Origin: an uncultured Lutibacter sp.
GTDB taxonomy: Bacteria > Bacteroidota > Bacteroidia > Flavobacteriales > Flavobacteriaceae
Reading direction: 5' to 3'
DNA: 64,000 bases
NCBI RefSeq assembly: GCF_937891065.1
Contig: NZ_CALAEQ010000268.1
Span: 1-64,000 of the forward strand
A model generated the notes under the pieces. It saw only the letters and a program-made list of their open reading frames with translations. It was not told the DNA's origin and searched no databases. Of the stretch, positions 54,667 through 63,063 are shown piece by piece (the stretch's first letter is position 1; every line of letters begins with the position of its first letter). A program made the position numbers and the translations under genes.

Positions 54667-55724
54667 TGAAAAATAAATTAACGATAGAAGCCATAGAGTT
54701 GCTTAAAAATTTAATTTCAAAGCAATCATTCTCAGGTGAAGAAAACGAAACAGCATTGTTAATAATGCAATGGTTTTCTAGTCACGATATCAAATTTGAA
54801 AGTGATAAACACAATGTTTGGGCAAAAAACAAGCATTTTGATGCTTCCAAAAAAACAATACTTTTAAACTCTCATCATGATACCGTAAAACCTAATAAAG
54901 GATATACTCGAAATCCGTTAAGTGCAGATGTTGAAGATGGAAAATTATTTGGTTTAGGAAGTAACGATGCTGGTGGTTGTTTAGTCTCTTTATTGGCAAC
55001 TTTTACATACTTCTATACTAGAGAAGATTTAAAATACAATTTTGTAATTGTAGCTTCTGCCGAAGAAGAAAATTCAGGTCCAAATGGATTAAATTCTATG
55101 TTGAAAATTATTCCTGAAATAGATTTTGCAATTGTAGGTGAGCCAACCTTAATGCAATTAGCTATTGCTGAAAAAGGGTTGATGGTAATGAACTGTGAGG
55201 CAAAAGGAACTTCTGGTCATGCAGCACATGGAATTGCAGATAATGCCATTTATAATGCTATTGAAGATATTCATTGGTTTCAAACTTTTGAGTTTCCGGA
55301 AGTTTCTGAAACTCTTGGAAAAGTTAAAATGACAGTTACACAAATTGAAGCAGGTTCTCAACATAACGTAATTCCTGCAAGTTGCAAATATGTTGTAGAT
55401 GTGAGAGTTACAGATGCTTATAGCAATCAAGAGGTTTTTGATATTATAAATTCAAATGTAAAATCTGATGTGAGCCCAAGATCACTTCGTTTAAATTCAT
55501 CTTCAATTCCGAAAGAACATGCAATTGTGCAAGCAGGAATTAAATTAGGGAGAGAAACATATGGTTCACCAACATTATCGGATCAAGCAGTGTTAAGTTG
55601 TCCTTCTTTAAAGTTAGGACCAGGACAAAGTTTGCGCTCCCATACTGCCGATGAATTTATTTATGTAAATGAAATTGAAGAAGGGATTGATTTGTATATT
55701 AAAATTTTAAATGAAATAATATAA
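54666..55724 (+). CDS. argE: M20 family metallo-hydrolase (N-acylcitrulline/ornithine deacylase)
   Basis: 352 aa. M20 peptidase fold with dinuclear zinc ligands visible in LLNSHHDTVKP (His and Asp), GSNDAGGCLVSLL (Asp), ASAEEENSGPNGL (catalytic Glu pair) and VGEPT. The dimerisation domain runs about residues 170-270 (GTSGHAAHGIADNAIYNA). RSHTADEFIYVNEIEEGIDLY near the end holds the last zinc-binding His. It removes the acyl group (acetyl or succinyl) from N-acylcitrulline before ArgG in this type of pathway. argH follows after 12 bp. Confidence 0.9.
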   Translation: MKNKLTIEAIELLKNLISKQSFSGEENETALLIMQWFSSHDIKFESDKHNVWAKNKHFDASKKTILLNSHHDTVKPNKGYTRNPLSADVEDGKLFGLGSNDAGGCLVSLLATFTYFYTREDLKYNFVIVASAEEENSGPNGLNSMLKIIPEIDFAIVGEPTLMQLAIAEKGLMVMNCEAKGTSGHAAHGIADNAIYNAIEDIHWFQTFEFPEVSETLGKVKMTVTQIEAGSQHNVIPASCKYVVDVRVTDAYSNQEVFDIINSNVKSDVSPRSLRLNSSSIPKEHAIVQAGIKLGRETYGSPTLSDQAVLSCPSLKLGPGQSLRSHTADEFIYVNEIEEGIDLYIKILNEII

Positions 55725-55736
55725 AACCACACCAAT

Positions 55737-57017
55737 ATGAAACTTTGGGATAAAGGATTTTCAACCGATAAAAAAATAGATTTATTTACGGTTGGTAACG
55801 ACAGAGAGTTAGATTTAATTTTAGCAAAATACGATGTAATAGGAAATATTGCACACGCAAAAATGTTGCATAGCATAGGCCTGCTAACTGCTGAAGAATT
55901 AAATTTATTAGAAGTAGAACTAGGAGCCATTTTAGCAGAGATAGAAAATGGAAATTTTATTATTGAAGATTCATTTGAAGATGTTCATTCTAAAATCGAG
56001 TTTTTATTGACTGAAGAGTTAGGTGATACGGGAAAAAAAATTCATACTGCAAGATCAAGAAATGATCAAGTTTTAGTGGATGTGCATTTGTATATAAAAG
56101 ACGCATTAAATGATATTAATGAAGAAGTTGACGATCTTTTTGATTTGCTTATAAAACTAGCTGAACAATATAAAGATGTTCTATTACCAGGGTATACGCA
56201 TTTACAAGTTGCAATGCCATCTTCTTTCGGTTTATGGTTTTCAGCATATGCAGAAACCTTAATTGATGATATTTATTTTTTAAAAGCTGCATATAAGGTT
56301 GCTGATCAAAACCCATTAGGTTCAGCTGCGGGTTATGGAAGTTCATTTCCTATTGATAGAGATTTTACGACTAAAGAATTAAAATTTGAAACCTTAAAAT
56401 TTAATTCTGTTGCTGCTCAAATGGGTAGAGGGAAATTAGAAAAATCGGTCGCATTTGCAATCAGTTCAGTGGCAAGTACATTGTCTAAAATGAGTATGGA
56501 TATTTGCTTGTATATGAGTCAGAATTTTAGTTTTATTTCATTTCCAGATGAATTAACAACAGGTTCAAGTATTATGCCTCATAAAAAAAACCCAGATGTT
56601 TTTGAATTAATTAGAGGAAAATGTAATAAATTACAAGCACTTCCTTATGAGTTTACCTTAATTACAAATAATCTTCCAAGCGGTTATCACAGAGATTTAC
56701 AGTTGTTAAAAGAAGGATTAATTCCATCTTTTTCAACGTTAAAATCTTGTTTAGAAATGTTGACATATTCATTAAAAAATATTCAAGTAAAAAAGAATAT
56801 TGTTGAAGATGAAAAGTATTTCTATTTATTTAGTGTTGAAGAAGTTAATAAGCTAGTTCAAAATGGAACTCCCTTTAGAGATGCATATAAAATTGTTGGT
56901 AAAAACATAAATGAAGGGAATTTTAACCCAGATAAAACAGTAAATCACACTCACAAAGGAAGTTTAGGGAACTTATGTTTAGATGAAATTGTAGCGAAGA
57001 AAAATAGGATTAACTAA
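55737..57017 (+). CDS. argH: argininosuccinate lyase
   Basis: 426 aa, a little shorter than E. coli ArgH (457). Splits argininosuccinate to arginine and fumarate. DVHSKIEFLLTEELGDTGKKIHTARSRNDQVLVD, LPGYTHLQVAMPSSFGLWFSAYAE and the signature GSSIMPHKKNPDVFELIRGK (about 281-300, with the catalytic Ser) are present. Last gene of the operon; a palindromic pair of interspersed repeats forms the likely terminator directly after it. Confidence 0.97.
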   Translation: MKLWDKGFSTDKKIDLFTVGNDRELDLILAKYDVIGNIAHAKMLHSIGLLTAEELNLLEVELGAILAEIENGNFIIEDSFEDVHSKIEFLLTEELGDTGKKIHTARSRNDQVLVDVHLYIKDALNDINEEVDDLFDLLIKLAEQYKDVLLPGYTHLQVAMPSSFGLWFSAYAETLIDDIYFLKAAYKVADQNPLGSAAGYGSSFPIDRDFTTKELKFETLKFNSVAAQMGRGKLEKSVAFAISSVASTLSKMSMDICLYMSQNFSFISFPDELTTGSSIMPHKKNPDVFELIRGKCNKLQALPYEFTLITNNLPSGYHRDLQLLKEGLIPSFSTLKSCLEMLTYSLKNIQVKKNIVEDEKYFYLFSVEEVNKLVQNGTPFRDAYKIVGKNINEGNFNPDKTVNHTHKGSLGNLCLDEIVAKKNRIN

Positions 57018-57036
57018 AAGAACAAACTAATGTTAT

Positions 57037-57094
57037 ACTGAACTTGTCGAAATATATGAACGAAATATTCAATTTAAACTTCGACAAGTTCAGT
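57037..57094. repeat. inverted pair of interspersed TGAGCTTGTCGAA repeats (copy 6), likely bidirectional terminator
   Basis: ACTGAACTTGTCGAA (57037-57051) is the exact reverse complement of TTCGACAAGTTCAGT (57080-57094), a 15-bp stem with a 28-nt loop. It lies between the convergent argH and DUF3570 genes. Both arms belong to the repeat family of copies 1-5. Confidence 0.75.
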
Positions 57095-57108
57095 TTGACA
57101 ATGTTACC

Positions 57109-58527
57109 TTAATCCATTACAAATTTAAATCCAGCAGAAATTATTCCTGAAGTTAAACCTGTATTTCTTTTATAATTGCTGTATTTTAAATCCACACTTT
57201 TTAAACCTAGTTTCCAAATTCTACGTTTAGTAAAAATATCAGTATAAGAAACTCCAAATCCAAATTGATTTGAATTAAATTCTGATAAATCATTATCTGA
57301 AGTGTAAAATTCATCAGTAGAAACTAATTGTTCATAAGGAGCAAAATAATCTGCTGCTGTCTGATTGTAATATCTATAAGAAGGATATAACGTAAATTTA
57401 TCACTAATTTTTATGGGTAATTCAATATCTGCTGTATGCGAAGTAACTCCCCAATCGTCATAATAATAACGGTAATAAGTTCTTAGAGAAACTACTTCAT
57501 TTATATAATAATTTAAACGAGCACCAATAGGAATTTTAAACCTAGTATTTGGTAAACGTTCAATATCATCAGCTAGTTGAAAAACATCTATGTTTGTTGG
57601 TGAAGTATAATTAGAAATGCTTGAAGAATTTCCAATATAATAATTATCTCTATCGGCAAAATAAACACGTTGCATAGGATTTGCTAACCAACCTTTTTGC
57701 TGAACGATATCTGCAAAAATTGAGAATTGAGCTTTTTTACTTATAATTTGAGAAAAACTTATAGAAAGTGAATAGGTATTTCTTGATTCATCTTCAATTA
57801 ATGTTGTGTTTAAAGGACTCCAAGTAGTTGAGCCGTTTTTATCAATTATATTTCCGCTTTGGTCAAGTATGTCAATATTGTTAAAAAAGCCATTATTCAA
57901 ATTTTGATTGGCGTCTAAATATGCATCTATTTCTTTAGGGAAAAGAGGTTGCCAAGTGTCAAAGTAAGCATTGGCTTTAATGCCTATTTCAGTATTTTTT
58001 TCATTAAACAATTTGGTGAAATTTCCTCCAATTCCAATTGAAGTATAATCATATTCTTTAGAAAAACTTGCGTTAGCTCCCATAATAGTATTTCTATCGT
58101 CAGAAGAATGATCATAACTAAAATTTAAACTTGTCCAGGCATCAGATTTTGAAGCACCACTAGATTCTATCCAAGGGCTTCCTGCCGTTATATTGTTGTC
58201 CTCATTGTCATCAAAATCGAAAGGATTTAAATTACTTGATGAAGCAGAACTATATGCAGAAATTGTTGCATCAATAGTTAAAATATCATCGTCATTTAAT
58301 GGGATTGAAATCGTTAAACTACTTGCTATATCTGTAAGTTCTTCTGTACCAATACCACCCGTAACAGCTGCATTATCACCATCTTGCGAATAATAACTTG
58401 AGATAAAGTCAACCTCGGTATTTTCTAAAACTCTTTTTTTATAAGTTTTAGTAGCTTCTGGATCAGTTGTTTGTGCATTTCCTAAAAAGGAGCAAAAAAC
58501 AACTAAAATTATCAATATTTTTTTCAT
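57109..58527 (-). CDS. DUF3570 domain-containing protein
   Basis: 472 aa from the ATG at 58525-58527 (MKKILIILVVF); a longer frame to 58620 starts within the DUF4266 gene and is unlikely. Signal peptide about 1-19 (ending GNAQ). The rest is rich in aromatic beta-strand patterns (TYSLSISFSQIISKKAQFSIFADIV, RLNYYINEVVSLRTYYRYYYDDWG) and ends ISAGFKFVMD, as expected of an outer-membrane beta-barrel. DUF3570 proteins recur with DUF4266, ApbE and a thioredoxin in Bacteroidota and Proteobacteria. Function unknown; an outer-membrane component of a flavin/redox system is an inference. Confidence 0.92.
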   Translation of the reverse strand: MKKILIILVVFCSFLGNAQTTDPEATKTYKKRVLENTEVDFISSYYSQDGDNAAVTGGIGTEELTDIASSLTISIPLNDDDILTIDATISAYSSASSSNLNPFDFDDNEDNNITAGSPWIESSGASKSDAWTSLNFSYDHSSDDRNTIMGANASFSKEYDYTSIGIGGNFTKLFNEKNTEIGIKANAYFDTWQPLFPKEIDAYLDANQNLNNGFFNNIDILDQSGNIIDKNGSTTWSPLNTTLIEDESRNTYSLSISFSQIISKKAQFSIFADIVQQKGWLANPMQRVYFADRDNYYIGNSSSISNYTSPTNIDVFQLADDIERLPNTRFKIPIGARLNYYINEVVSLRTYYRYYYDDWGVTSHTADIELPIKISDKFTLYPSYRYYNQTAADYFAPYEQLVSTDEFYTSDNDLSEFNSNQFGFGVSYTDIFTKRRIWKLGLKSVDLKYSNYKRNTGLTSGIISAGFKFVMD

Positions 58528-58537
58528 ATTTATTTTA

Positions 58538-58750
58538 TTAATTACAACCACAACCACCACCTGATTTTCCTCCATTAGCACCTGAAGCAGCTTCTCGATA
58601 TACTTGTGCACTAGTTTCAAATTTTCTAATTTTTTTAGAAGCTAATAGCATATCGGGATCATTAATATATACTTTTTCATATTCTTTAACTGCTACACAA
58701 GAAGTTAAAGAGCTTATTGCTAGTAACAGCAAACACAGTTTCTTTATCAT
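58538..58750 (-). CDS. DUF4266 lipoprotein, candidate ApbE substrate
   Basis: 70 aa. Lipobox LTSC (Cys18) after a short hydrophobic stretch, so membrane-anchored. The body has KFETSAQVYREAASGANG and a Gly/Cys tail GGGCGCN (Cys67, Cys69). The EAASGAN segment (53-59) resembles the flavinylation motif Dxx(S/T)GA(T/S), which ApbE modifies with FMN on the Ser/Thr (here Ser56). The apbE gene overlaps its start by 4 bp. Family recognition is good; flavinylation is a hypothesis. Confidence 0.88.
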   Translation of the reverse strand: MIKKLCLLLLAISSLTSCVAVKEYEKVYINDPDMLLASKKIRKFETSAQVYREAASGANGGKSGGGCGCN

Positions 58751-59730
58751 AATTTATTTATATTAATTTGTTCTGATGTGTGAATTTTACCTTGGTCATC
58801 AATTATTATACATTCTATATTTTTTAGTTGATTTATTCTGTTTAAACCAACTTCAGTTCCCATTACAAAAACCGATGTTGCTAAAGCGTCTGCCAACTCT
58901 GCTTTTGGAGCAAAAACAGTAACACTTATAATACCGGATGTTGGATACCCAGTTCTTGGGTCTATTATATGTGAATATCTGATGGAATTAAAAGTTACAT
59001 ATTTTTCATAATTTCCAGAAGTTACCACTGCACCATTTGATATTGGTAAAAGTGCAAAAGCTTTATTTTTATTCATAGGATTTGTAATTGCAACTTTCCA
59101 ATCTTCTCCATTTGGTTGTTTCCCCCATGTATTCATATCGCCAGAAGCATTAATAATTCCAGCAGTTACACCTTTTGAAATTAATAATTTTTTCGCTTCA
59201 TCAGCTGCGTAACCTTTGCCAATGGCTCCAAACCCAATTTTCATTCCTTTTAGTTTCAAAAAAACAGTTTTATATTCTTCATTAAGAATGATATTTTGAT
59301 AACCAACTTTTGAAACAGAGTTGTTAATTTCTTCTTCAGAAGGCATTATTTTCATACTTCCGTCAAATTTCCAAATTTTATCCATTGAAGCATAACTTAT
59401 ATCGAAAGCTCCATCAGTTAGTTTTGAAATTACCAACGAACGTTGAATTAGATTAAACAACTCAGTTGAAACTTTTATAGGTTTAATGCCTGCATTTCTA
59501 TTTATTTCTGAAGTTTGAGAATTAGGATCCCACGATGATATTAATTTTTCAATTCTTGAAATTTCACCAATTGCAAGATTAATATAGTTAATAGCTTCAA
59601 TAGAATCATTGGCAACAACTGAAATATCAAATCTGCTACCCATTAACTTTAAAGTTTTTCTATGAAGTTGTTGAGCGCTTGTAATAGATGACACAAATAA
59701 AATAGAAACTAAAAAGAAATATTTATTCAT
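58747..59730 (-). CDS. apbE: FAD:protein FMN transferase (ApbE family)
   Basis: 327 aa. N-terminal signal peptide about 1-19 (ending TSAQ), so it acts outside the cytoplasm, as ApbE does. Conserved blocks: LMGSRFDISVVANDS, ISSWDPNSQTSEINRNAG, GAFDISYASMDKIWKFDG, GFGAIGKGYAADEAKKLLI, GIINASGDMNTWG, RYSHIIDPRTGYPTSGIISVTVFAP and ALATSVFVMG, giving FAD- and Mg-binding residues. It transfers FMN from FAD to Ser/Thr of target proteins. It overlaps DUF4266 by 4 bp and the thioredoxin gene by 1 bp, a tight four-gene unit. Confidence 0.95.
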   Translation of the reverse strand: MNKYFFLVSILFVSSITSAQQLHRKTLKLMGSRFDISVVANDSIEAINYINLAIGEISRIEKLISSWDPNSQTSEINRNAGIKPIKVSTELFNLIQRSLVISKLTDGAFDISYASMDKIWKFDGSMKIMPSEEEINNSVSKVGYQNIILNEEYKTVFLKLKGMKIGFGAIGKGYAADEAKKLLISKGVTAGIINASGDMNTWGKQPNGEDWKVAITNPMNKNKAFALLPISNGAVVTSGNYEKYVTFNSIRYSHIIDPRTGYPTSGIISVTVFAPKAELADALATSVFVMGTEVGLNRINQLKNIECIIIDDQGKIHTSEQININKL

Positions 59731-60167
59731 TACTTTTTAAATGAATTAAGTAATTTAATATACTCAGAAGGGCTTATTTTTTTATAGCCAGTGTTACCTA
59801 AAAGATTCGCATTTTTATCTAAAACAGCTACAAATGGGAAATAACCCTGTAGGTTGTATTTTTCCATAAGTTGATTGTTTTGTTGTTGTTGTGTATCACT
59901 TAGTTCATTCTTTTTCTTTCTTGGAAAATCAGCTAAGAGCATTACATAATTTTTTTCTGAATAGGTTTTAAATTCTTCAGTACTCCAAATTTCTTTATTT
60001 AGTTTAATGCAGGGTGCACACCAATCTGAGCCTTGAAAAACTAAAATAATATTCTTGTTTTCTTTTGAAGCTAAATTCTTAGCCTCTTCAAAATTTGTTT
60101 GCCATTTTTGGGCGTTTGAGATAGTTACCACAAGAAGCAAAAGCATTCCTAAAATTGATTTTTTCAT
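59730..60167 (-). CDS. exported thioredoxin family protein
   Basis: 145 aa from the ATG at 60165-60167; a start at 60203 would add a 12-residue stretch before the evident signal peptide (MKKSILGMLLLLVVTISNAQ). Thioredoxin fold with redox motif WCAPC in VFQGSDWCAPCIKLNKEIW, resembling DsbD-gamma/TlpA-like periplasmic thioredoxins. The cis-Pro region is LQGYFPFVAVLDKNANLLG. First gene of the unit with apbE, DUF4266 and DUF3570. It may keep the DUF4266 Cys pair reduced; that is inferred from context. Confidence 0.92.
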   Translation of the reverse strand: MKKSILGMLLLLVVTISNAQKWQTNFEEAKNLASKENKNIILVFQGSDWCAPCIKLNKEIWSTEEFKTYSEKNYVMLLADFPRKKKNELSDTQQQQNNQLMEKYNLQGYFPFVAVLDKNANLLGNTGYKKISPSEYIKLLNSFKK

Positions 60168-60309
60168 ATTTATTTTAATAGTTATTTTATCGTAACATTT
60201 CAATTAGATTAAACCCTACCTTAAAAAAGATATCCTTTTATGGGTAAAAACTTTTTTAGAAATTATTCTTATAAATGAAAAACGAGTAAAGAGTCGGTTT
60301 AGTATTGAA

Positions 60310-60996
60310 TTAATTACAAGCATTCCAAATTACTTCATTTGGAGTAGGCGCAGTTATAGAGATTGTTTCTTTTGCAACCGGATGAGTAAATACTATTTTA
60401 CGCGCATGTAAATGGATACTTGCGTCTTTATTACTTCTGTCAAAACCATATTTTAAATCTCCTTTTATTGGTGAGCCAATGGCTGCCAATTGACATCTAA
60501 TTTGATGATGACGACCCGTTTCTAAATCAACTTCTAATAGATGATAATTATCTAAAGATTTTAGTAGTTTGTAATGAAGAATAGACTTTTTACTTCCTTC
60601 AATTTCAGAAGAATACGATGTTGACTTATTGTTTTTAGGGTTCTTTTTTAAATAGCCTGTGAGTGTATCACTATTTTTAGCGGGTTTATTTTTTACCACT
60701 GCCCAATAAGTTTTGTTAACAGTTTTATCGCGTAACATTTTGTTAAAACGTTCTAATGATTTGGATGTTTTTGCAAAAACAATAATACCTGTTGTAGGTC
60801 TATCAAGTCTGTGAACAACACCCAAAAAAACATTTCCAGGTTTATTATATTTCTCTTTTATATATTCTTTAACAATATCGCTTAAAGGAGTGTCTCCGGT
60901 TTTGTCTCCTTGAACAATATCACCTGATTGTTTATTAATAATGATAAAGTGATTGTCTTCAAACAATACGGATAAATTATTTTTGGTTGAAGCCAT
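60310..60996 (-). CDS. RluA family pseudouridine synthase
   Basis: 228 aa. The catalytic Asp is in VVHRLDRPTTGIIVFAKTSKSLERFNKML; YWAVVKNKPAKNSDTLTGYLKKNPKNN and HLLEVDLETGRHHQIRCQLAAIGSPIKGDLKYG are RluA-type blocks. No S4 domain is present, so it is the short class; the rRNA or tRNA target cannot be told. Stop-to-start distance from yihA is 1 bp, so it is probably the downstream gene of an alpha/beta hydrolase-yihA-rlu unit. Confidence 0.93.
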   Translation of the reverse strand: MASTKNNLSVLFEDNHFIIINKQSGDIVQGDKTGDTPLSDIVKEYIKEKYNKPGNVFLGVVHRLDRPTTGIIVFAKTSKSLERFNKMLRDKTVNKTYWAVVKNKPAKNSDTLTGYLKKNPKNNKSTSYSSEIEGSKKSILHYKLLKSLDNYHLLEVDLETGRHHQIRCQLAAIGSPIKGDLKYGFDRSNKDASIHLHARKIVFTHPVAKETISITAPTPNEVIWNACN

Positions 60997-60997
60997 T

Positions 60998-61609
60998 TTA
61001 TGAATTATCTTCTAATCCCTTATTTATTCCATCAATAAACTCTAAAATTTCGTCTCTACCAGTTGCATTACTTGCAGATGAAACAAAGTGTTGAGGCATA
61101 GTTTCCCAAATTGTTTGGGTCATTGTTTTACTATATATTTGAATATTTCTATTCAATTCCGATAATTTAATCTTATCTACTTTAGTGAAAATTATACAAA
61201 AAGGAATTCCATTTTCGCCTAAGAACTCCATAAATTCCAAATCGATTTTTTGAGGTTCGTGTCTACTATCTATCAAAACAAAAGTACAAATTAGCTGTTC
61301 ACGATTTAAAAAGTAGTTTTTTATAAAACTTTGAAATGTTTGCTTTATCGTTTTTGAAACTTTTGCATATCCATAGCCTGGTAAATCTACTAAAAACCAA
61401 TTATTATTTATTTTAAAGTGATTTATAAGTTGAGTTTTTCCTGGTCTTCCAGATATTTTTGCTAACTTATTTCTATCAGTTAGCATATTAATCAGCGAAG
61501 ATTTTCCAACGTTAGAACGACCTATAAAAGCATATTCCGGTAGTTGTTCTTTTGGGCATTTGGAAACATCAGAATTACTTATTACAAAATCAGCGGTTTT
61601 AATTTTCAT
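60998..61609 (-). CDS. yihA: ribosome biogenesis GTP-binding protein YihA/YsxC
   Basis: 203 aa. Small TRAFAC GTPase (EngB) needed for assembly of the large ribosomal subunit. G1 [15 protein letters not shown]3 [12 protein letters not shown]4 FTKVDK and G5 HFVSSASN are intact. The C-terminus is short and typical. It sits between the alpha/beta hydrolase (6 bp upstream) and the RluA-type synthase (1 bp downstream). Confidence 0.96.
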   Translation of the reverse strand: MKIKTADFVISNSDVSKCPKEQLPEYAFIGRSNVGKSSLINMLTDRNKLAKISGRPGKTQLINHFKINNNWFLVDLPGYGYAKVSKTIKQTFQSFIKNYFLNREQLICTFVLIDSRHEPQKIDLEFMEFLGENGIPFCIIFTKVDKIKLSELNRNIQIYSKTMTQTIWETMPQHFVSSASNATGRDEILEFIDGINKGLEDNS

Positions 61610-61615
61610 TATTTT

Positions 61616-62380
61616 TTATAAGTTTCTTTCTGTTAGCCAGTTTTCAAGAATTTTATTGAATTCCTCTGGGTGCTCCATCATAGGTGTGTGACCACATTTA
61701 TCAATCCAATATAATTTAGCATCAGGTAGTAATTTTTCAAAATCAACAGCTACTTCTGGTGGAGTTACAGTATCATTTTTCCCCCAAATTATACATGCAG
61801 GTATGTGCATATCAGGCAAATCTTTAGCCATATTGTGTCTAATGGCACTTTTAGCAATTGCCAATGTTTTAATAACTCTACTTCTATCGTTTACAGAAGC
61901 ATAAACTTCATCCACAATTTCTTTGGTGGCTACCTCAGGATTGTAAAATACTTCTTGAGTTTTAGCTTTTATATAATCATAGTTCCCTCTTTTTGGGTAT
62001 GTATCACCCATAGATTTCTCATATAAACCAGAGCTTCCAGTCAAAACTAGACCTTTTACATTTTTCAAATTCAGTTTGGTAAAATACAAGGCAATATGTC
62101 CTCCTAATGAGTTACCAAGTAAAACAGCATTTTCAATTTTTTTAAAAGCCATAAATTCTTTCAAAAATTTAGAAATGCTTTTAACATTGGTTTTTAAAAG
62201 CGGTAAGGAATAAATAGGTAATTCAGGTATAATTACTTTATATCCTTTGGTAGAAAAATAGTTTAAAACGCCATCAAAATTGCTTAATGCGCCCATAAGT
62301 CCATGAAGTACAATTATCGGTTTACCTTCACCTGCTTCAATATAACTATATTTCCCTTCTTTGATAAGAGTATTGCTCAT
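61616..62380 (-). CDS. alpha/beta hydrolase
   Basis: 254 aa. The alpha/beta-hydrolase fold is clear: oxyanion start IIVLHGLMGALSNFDG (HG motif), nucleophile elbow LLGNSLGGHIALYF with Ser at about residue 94, Asp region IIWGKNDTVTPPEVA, and catalytic His in CGHTPMMEHPEEFNKILENWL. Substrate unknown; the general class includes esterases and lactonases. First gene of the unit with yihA and the pseudouridine synthase, divergent from mraZ. Confidence 0.92.
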   Translation of the reverse strand: MSNTLIKEGKYSYIEAGEGKPIIVLHGLMGALSNFDGVLNYFSTKGYKVIIPELPIYSLPLLKTNVKSISKFLKEFMAFKKIENAVLLGNSLGGHIALYFTKLNLKNVKGLVLTGSSGLYEKSMGDTYPKRGNYDYIKAKTQEVFYNPEVATKEIVDEVYASVNDRSRVIKTLAIAKSAIRHNMAKDLPDMHIPACIIWGKNDTVTPPEVAVDFEKLLPDAKLYWIDKCGHTPMMEHPEEFNKILENWLTERNL

Positions 62381-62528
62381 TTAATTTTGAATTTATAACT
62401 AACTACAAAGGTAGGTTTTTTTTCTAAAATACGATTTTTTTCTAAACGATAGCTAAATTTATTTTAAGTGCTTGTTTTTCAAAATTATAGTCTATTTAAT
62501 AGGTTAACTATTAAAAGTTATCAACATA

Positions 62529-62553
62529 GTGGGTAAAAGTGGTTTTTTGTGGG
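62529..62553 (+). promoter_or_regulatory. mraZ: MraZ operator boxes (three GTGG[G/T] repeats)
   Basis: GTGGG at 62529-62533, GTGGT at 62539-62543 and GTGGG at 62549-62553: three direct repeats spaced exactly 10 bp, the arrangement described for MraZ-binding boxes upstream of mraZ. Supports autoregulation of the division cluster. The middle unit has one mismatch. Confidence 0.75.
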
Positions 62554-62563
62554 AAAAAATTTA

Positions 62564-62571
62564 TATTTTTG
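62564..62571 (+). promoter_or_regulatory. -7 promoter element of mraZ
   Basis: TATTTTTG at 62564-62571 fits TAnnTTTG, just downstream of the MraZ boxes. The nearest TTG (62547-62549) is only 14 nt away, so no ideal -33 exists; the boxes overlap the -33 region. Confidence 0.5.
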
Positions 62572-62589
62572 AATACGCTAAAAAACATA

Positions 62590-63063
62590 ATGGTAAATTT
62601 AATTGGGACATATGAATGTAAAGCTGATGCTAAAGGAAGGTTAATACTTTCTTCTGCATTGAAAAAACAGCTTTCGCCAATACTTCAAGATGGATTTGTG
62701 TTGAAACGATCTGTTTTTCAACCATGTTTGGAGTTGTACCCGATGTCTGAGTGGAATATTTTAATGGCGAAAGTAAACAAGTTGAACAGATTTGTTAAAA
62801 AAAATAATGATTTTATTCGTCGATTTACTGCGGGTGTTAAAATTATTGAATTAGATAGTTCAGGCAGATTATTAATTCCAAAAGATTTACAGTCTTTCGC
62901 TGGAATTACAAAAAATGTGGTGTTTTCTTCAGCAGTTAACATTGTTGAAGTTTGGGATAAAGACAACTATGAAAAAGCAATTGATGATGCAACTGTAGAT
63001 TTTGCAGATTTAGCTGAAGAAGTAATGGGTAATGAAAAAGAAAACGAAGATGGAATATCATAA
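62590..63063 (+). CDS. mraZ: division/cell wall cluster transcriptional repressor MraZ
   Basis: 157 aa from the ATG at 62590 (MVNLIGTYECKADAKGRLIL); the frame is open further upstream but covers the promoter and operator boxes. Two AbrB-like swapped-hairpin repeats are seen (residues about 5-50 and 80-130, ending KIIELDSSGRLLIPKDLQSFAG). MraZ binds GTGGG-type repeats and represses its own dcw operon. The downstream rsmH start lies inside its 3' end. Confidence 0.95.
   Translation: MVNLIGTYECKADAKGRLILSSALKKQLSPILQDGFVLKRSVFQPCLELYPMSEWNILMAKVNKLNRFVKKNNDFIRRFTAGVKIIELDSSGRLLIPKDLQSFAGITKNVVFSSAVNIVEVWDKDNYEKAIDDATVDFADLAEEVMGNEKENEDGIS

Noticed and set aside
58528..58620. Extended start of the DUF3570 gene
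   Set aside because: The extension is antisense-like frame inside the DUF4266 coding sequence, whereas the ATG at 58527 begins a clear signal peptide.
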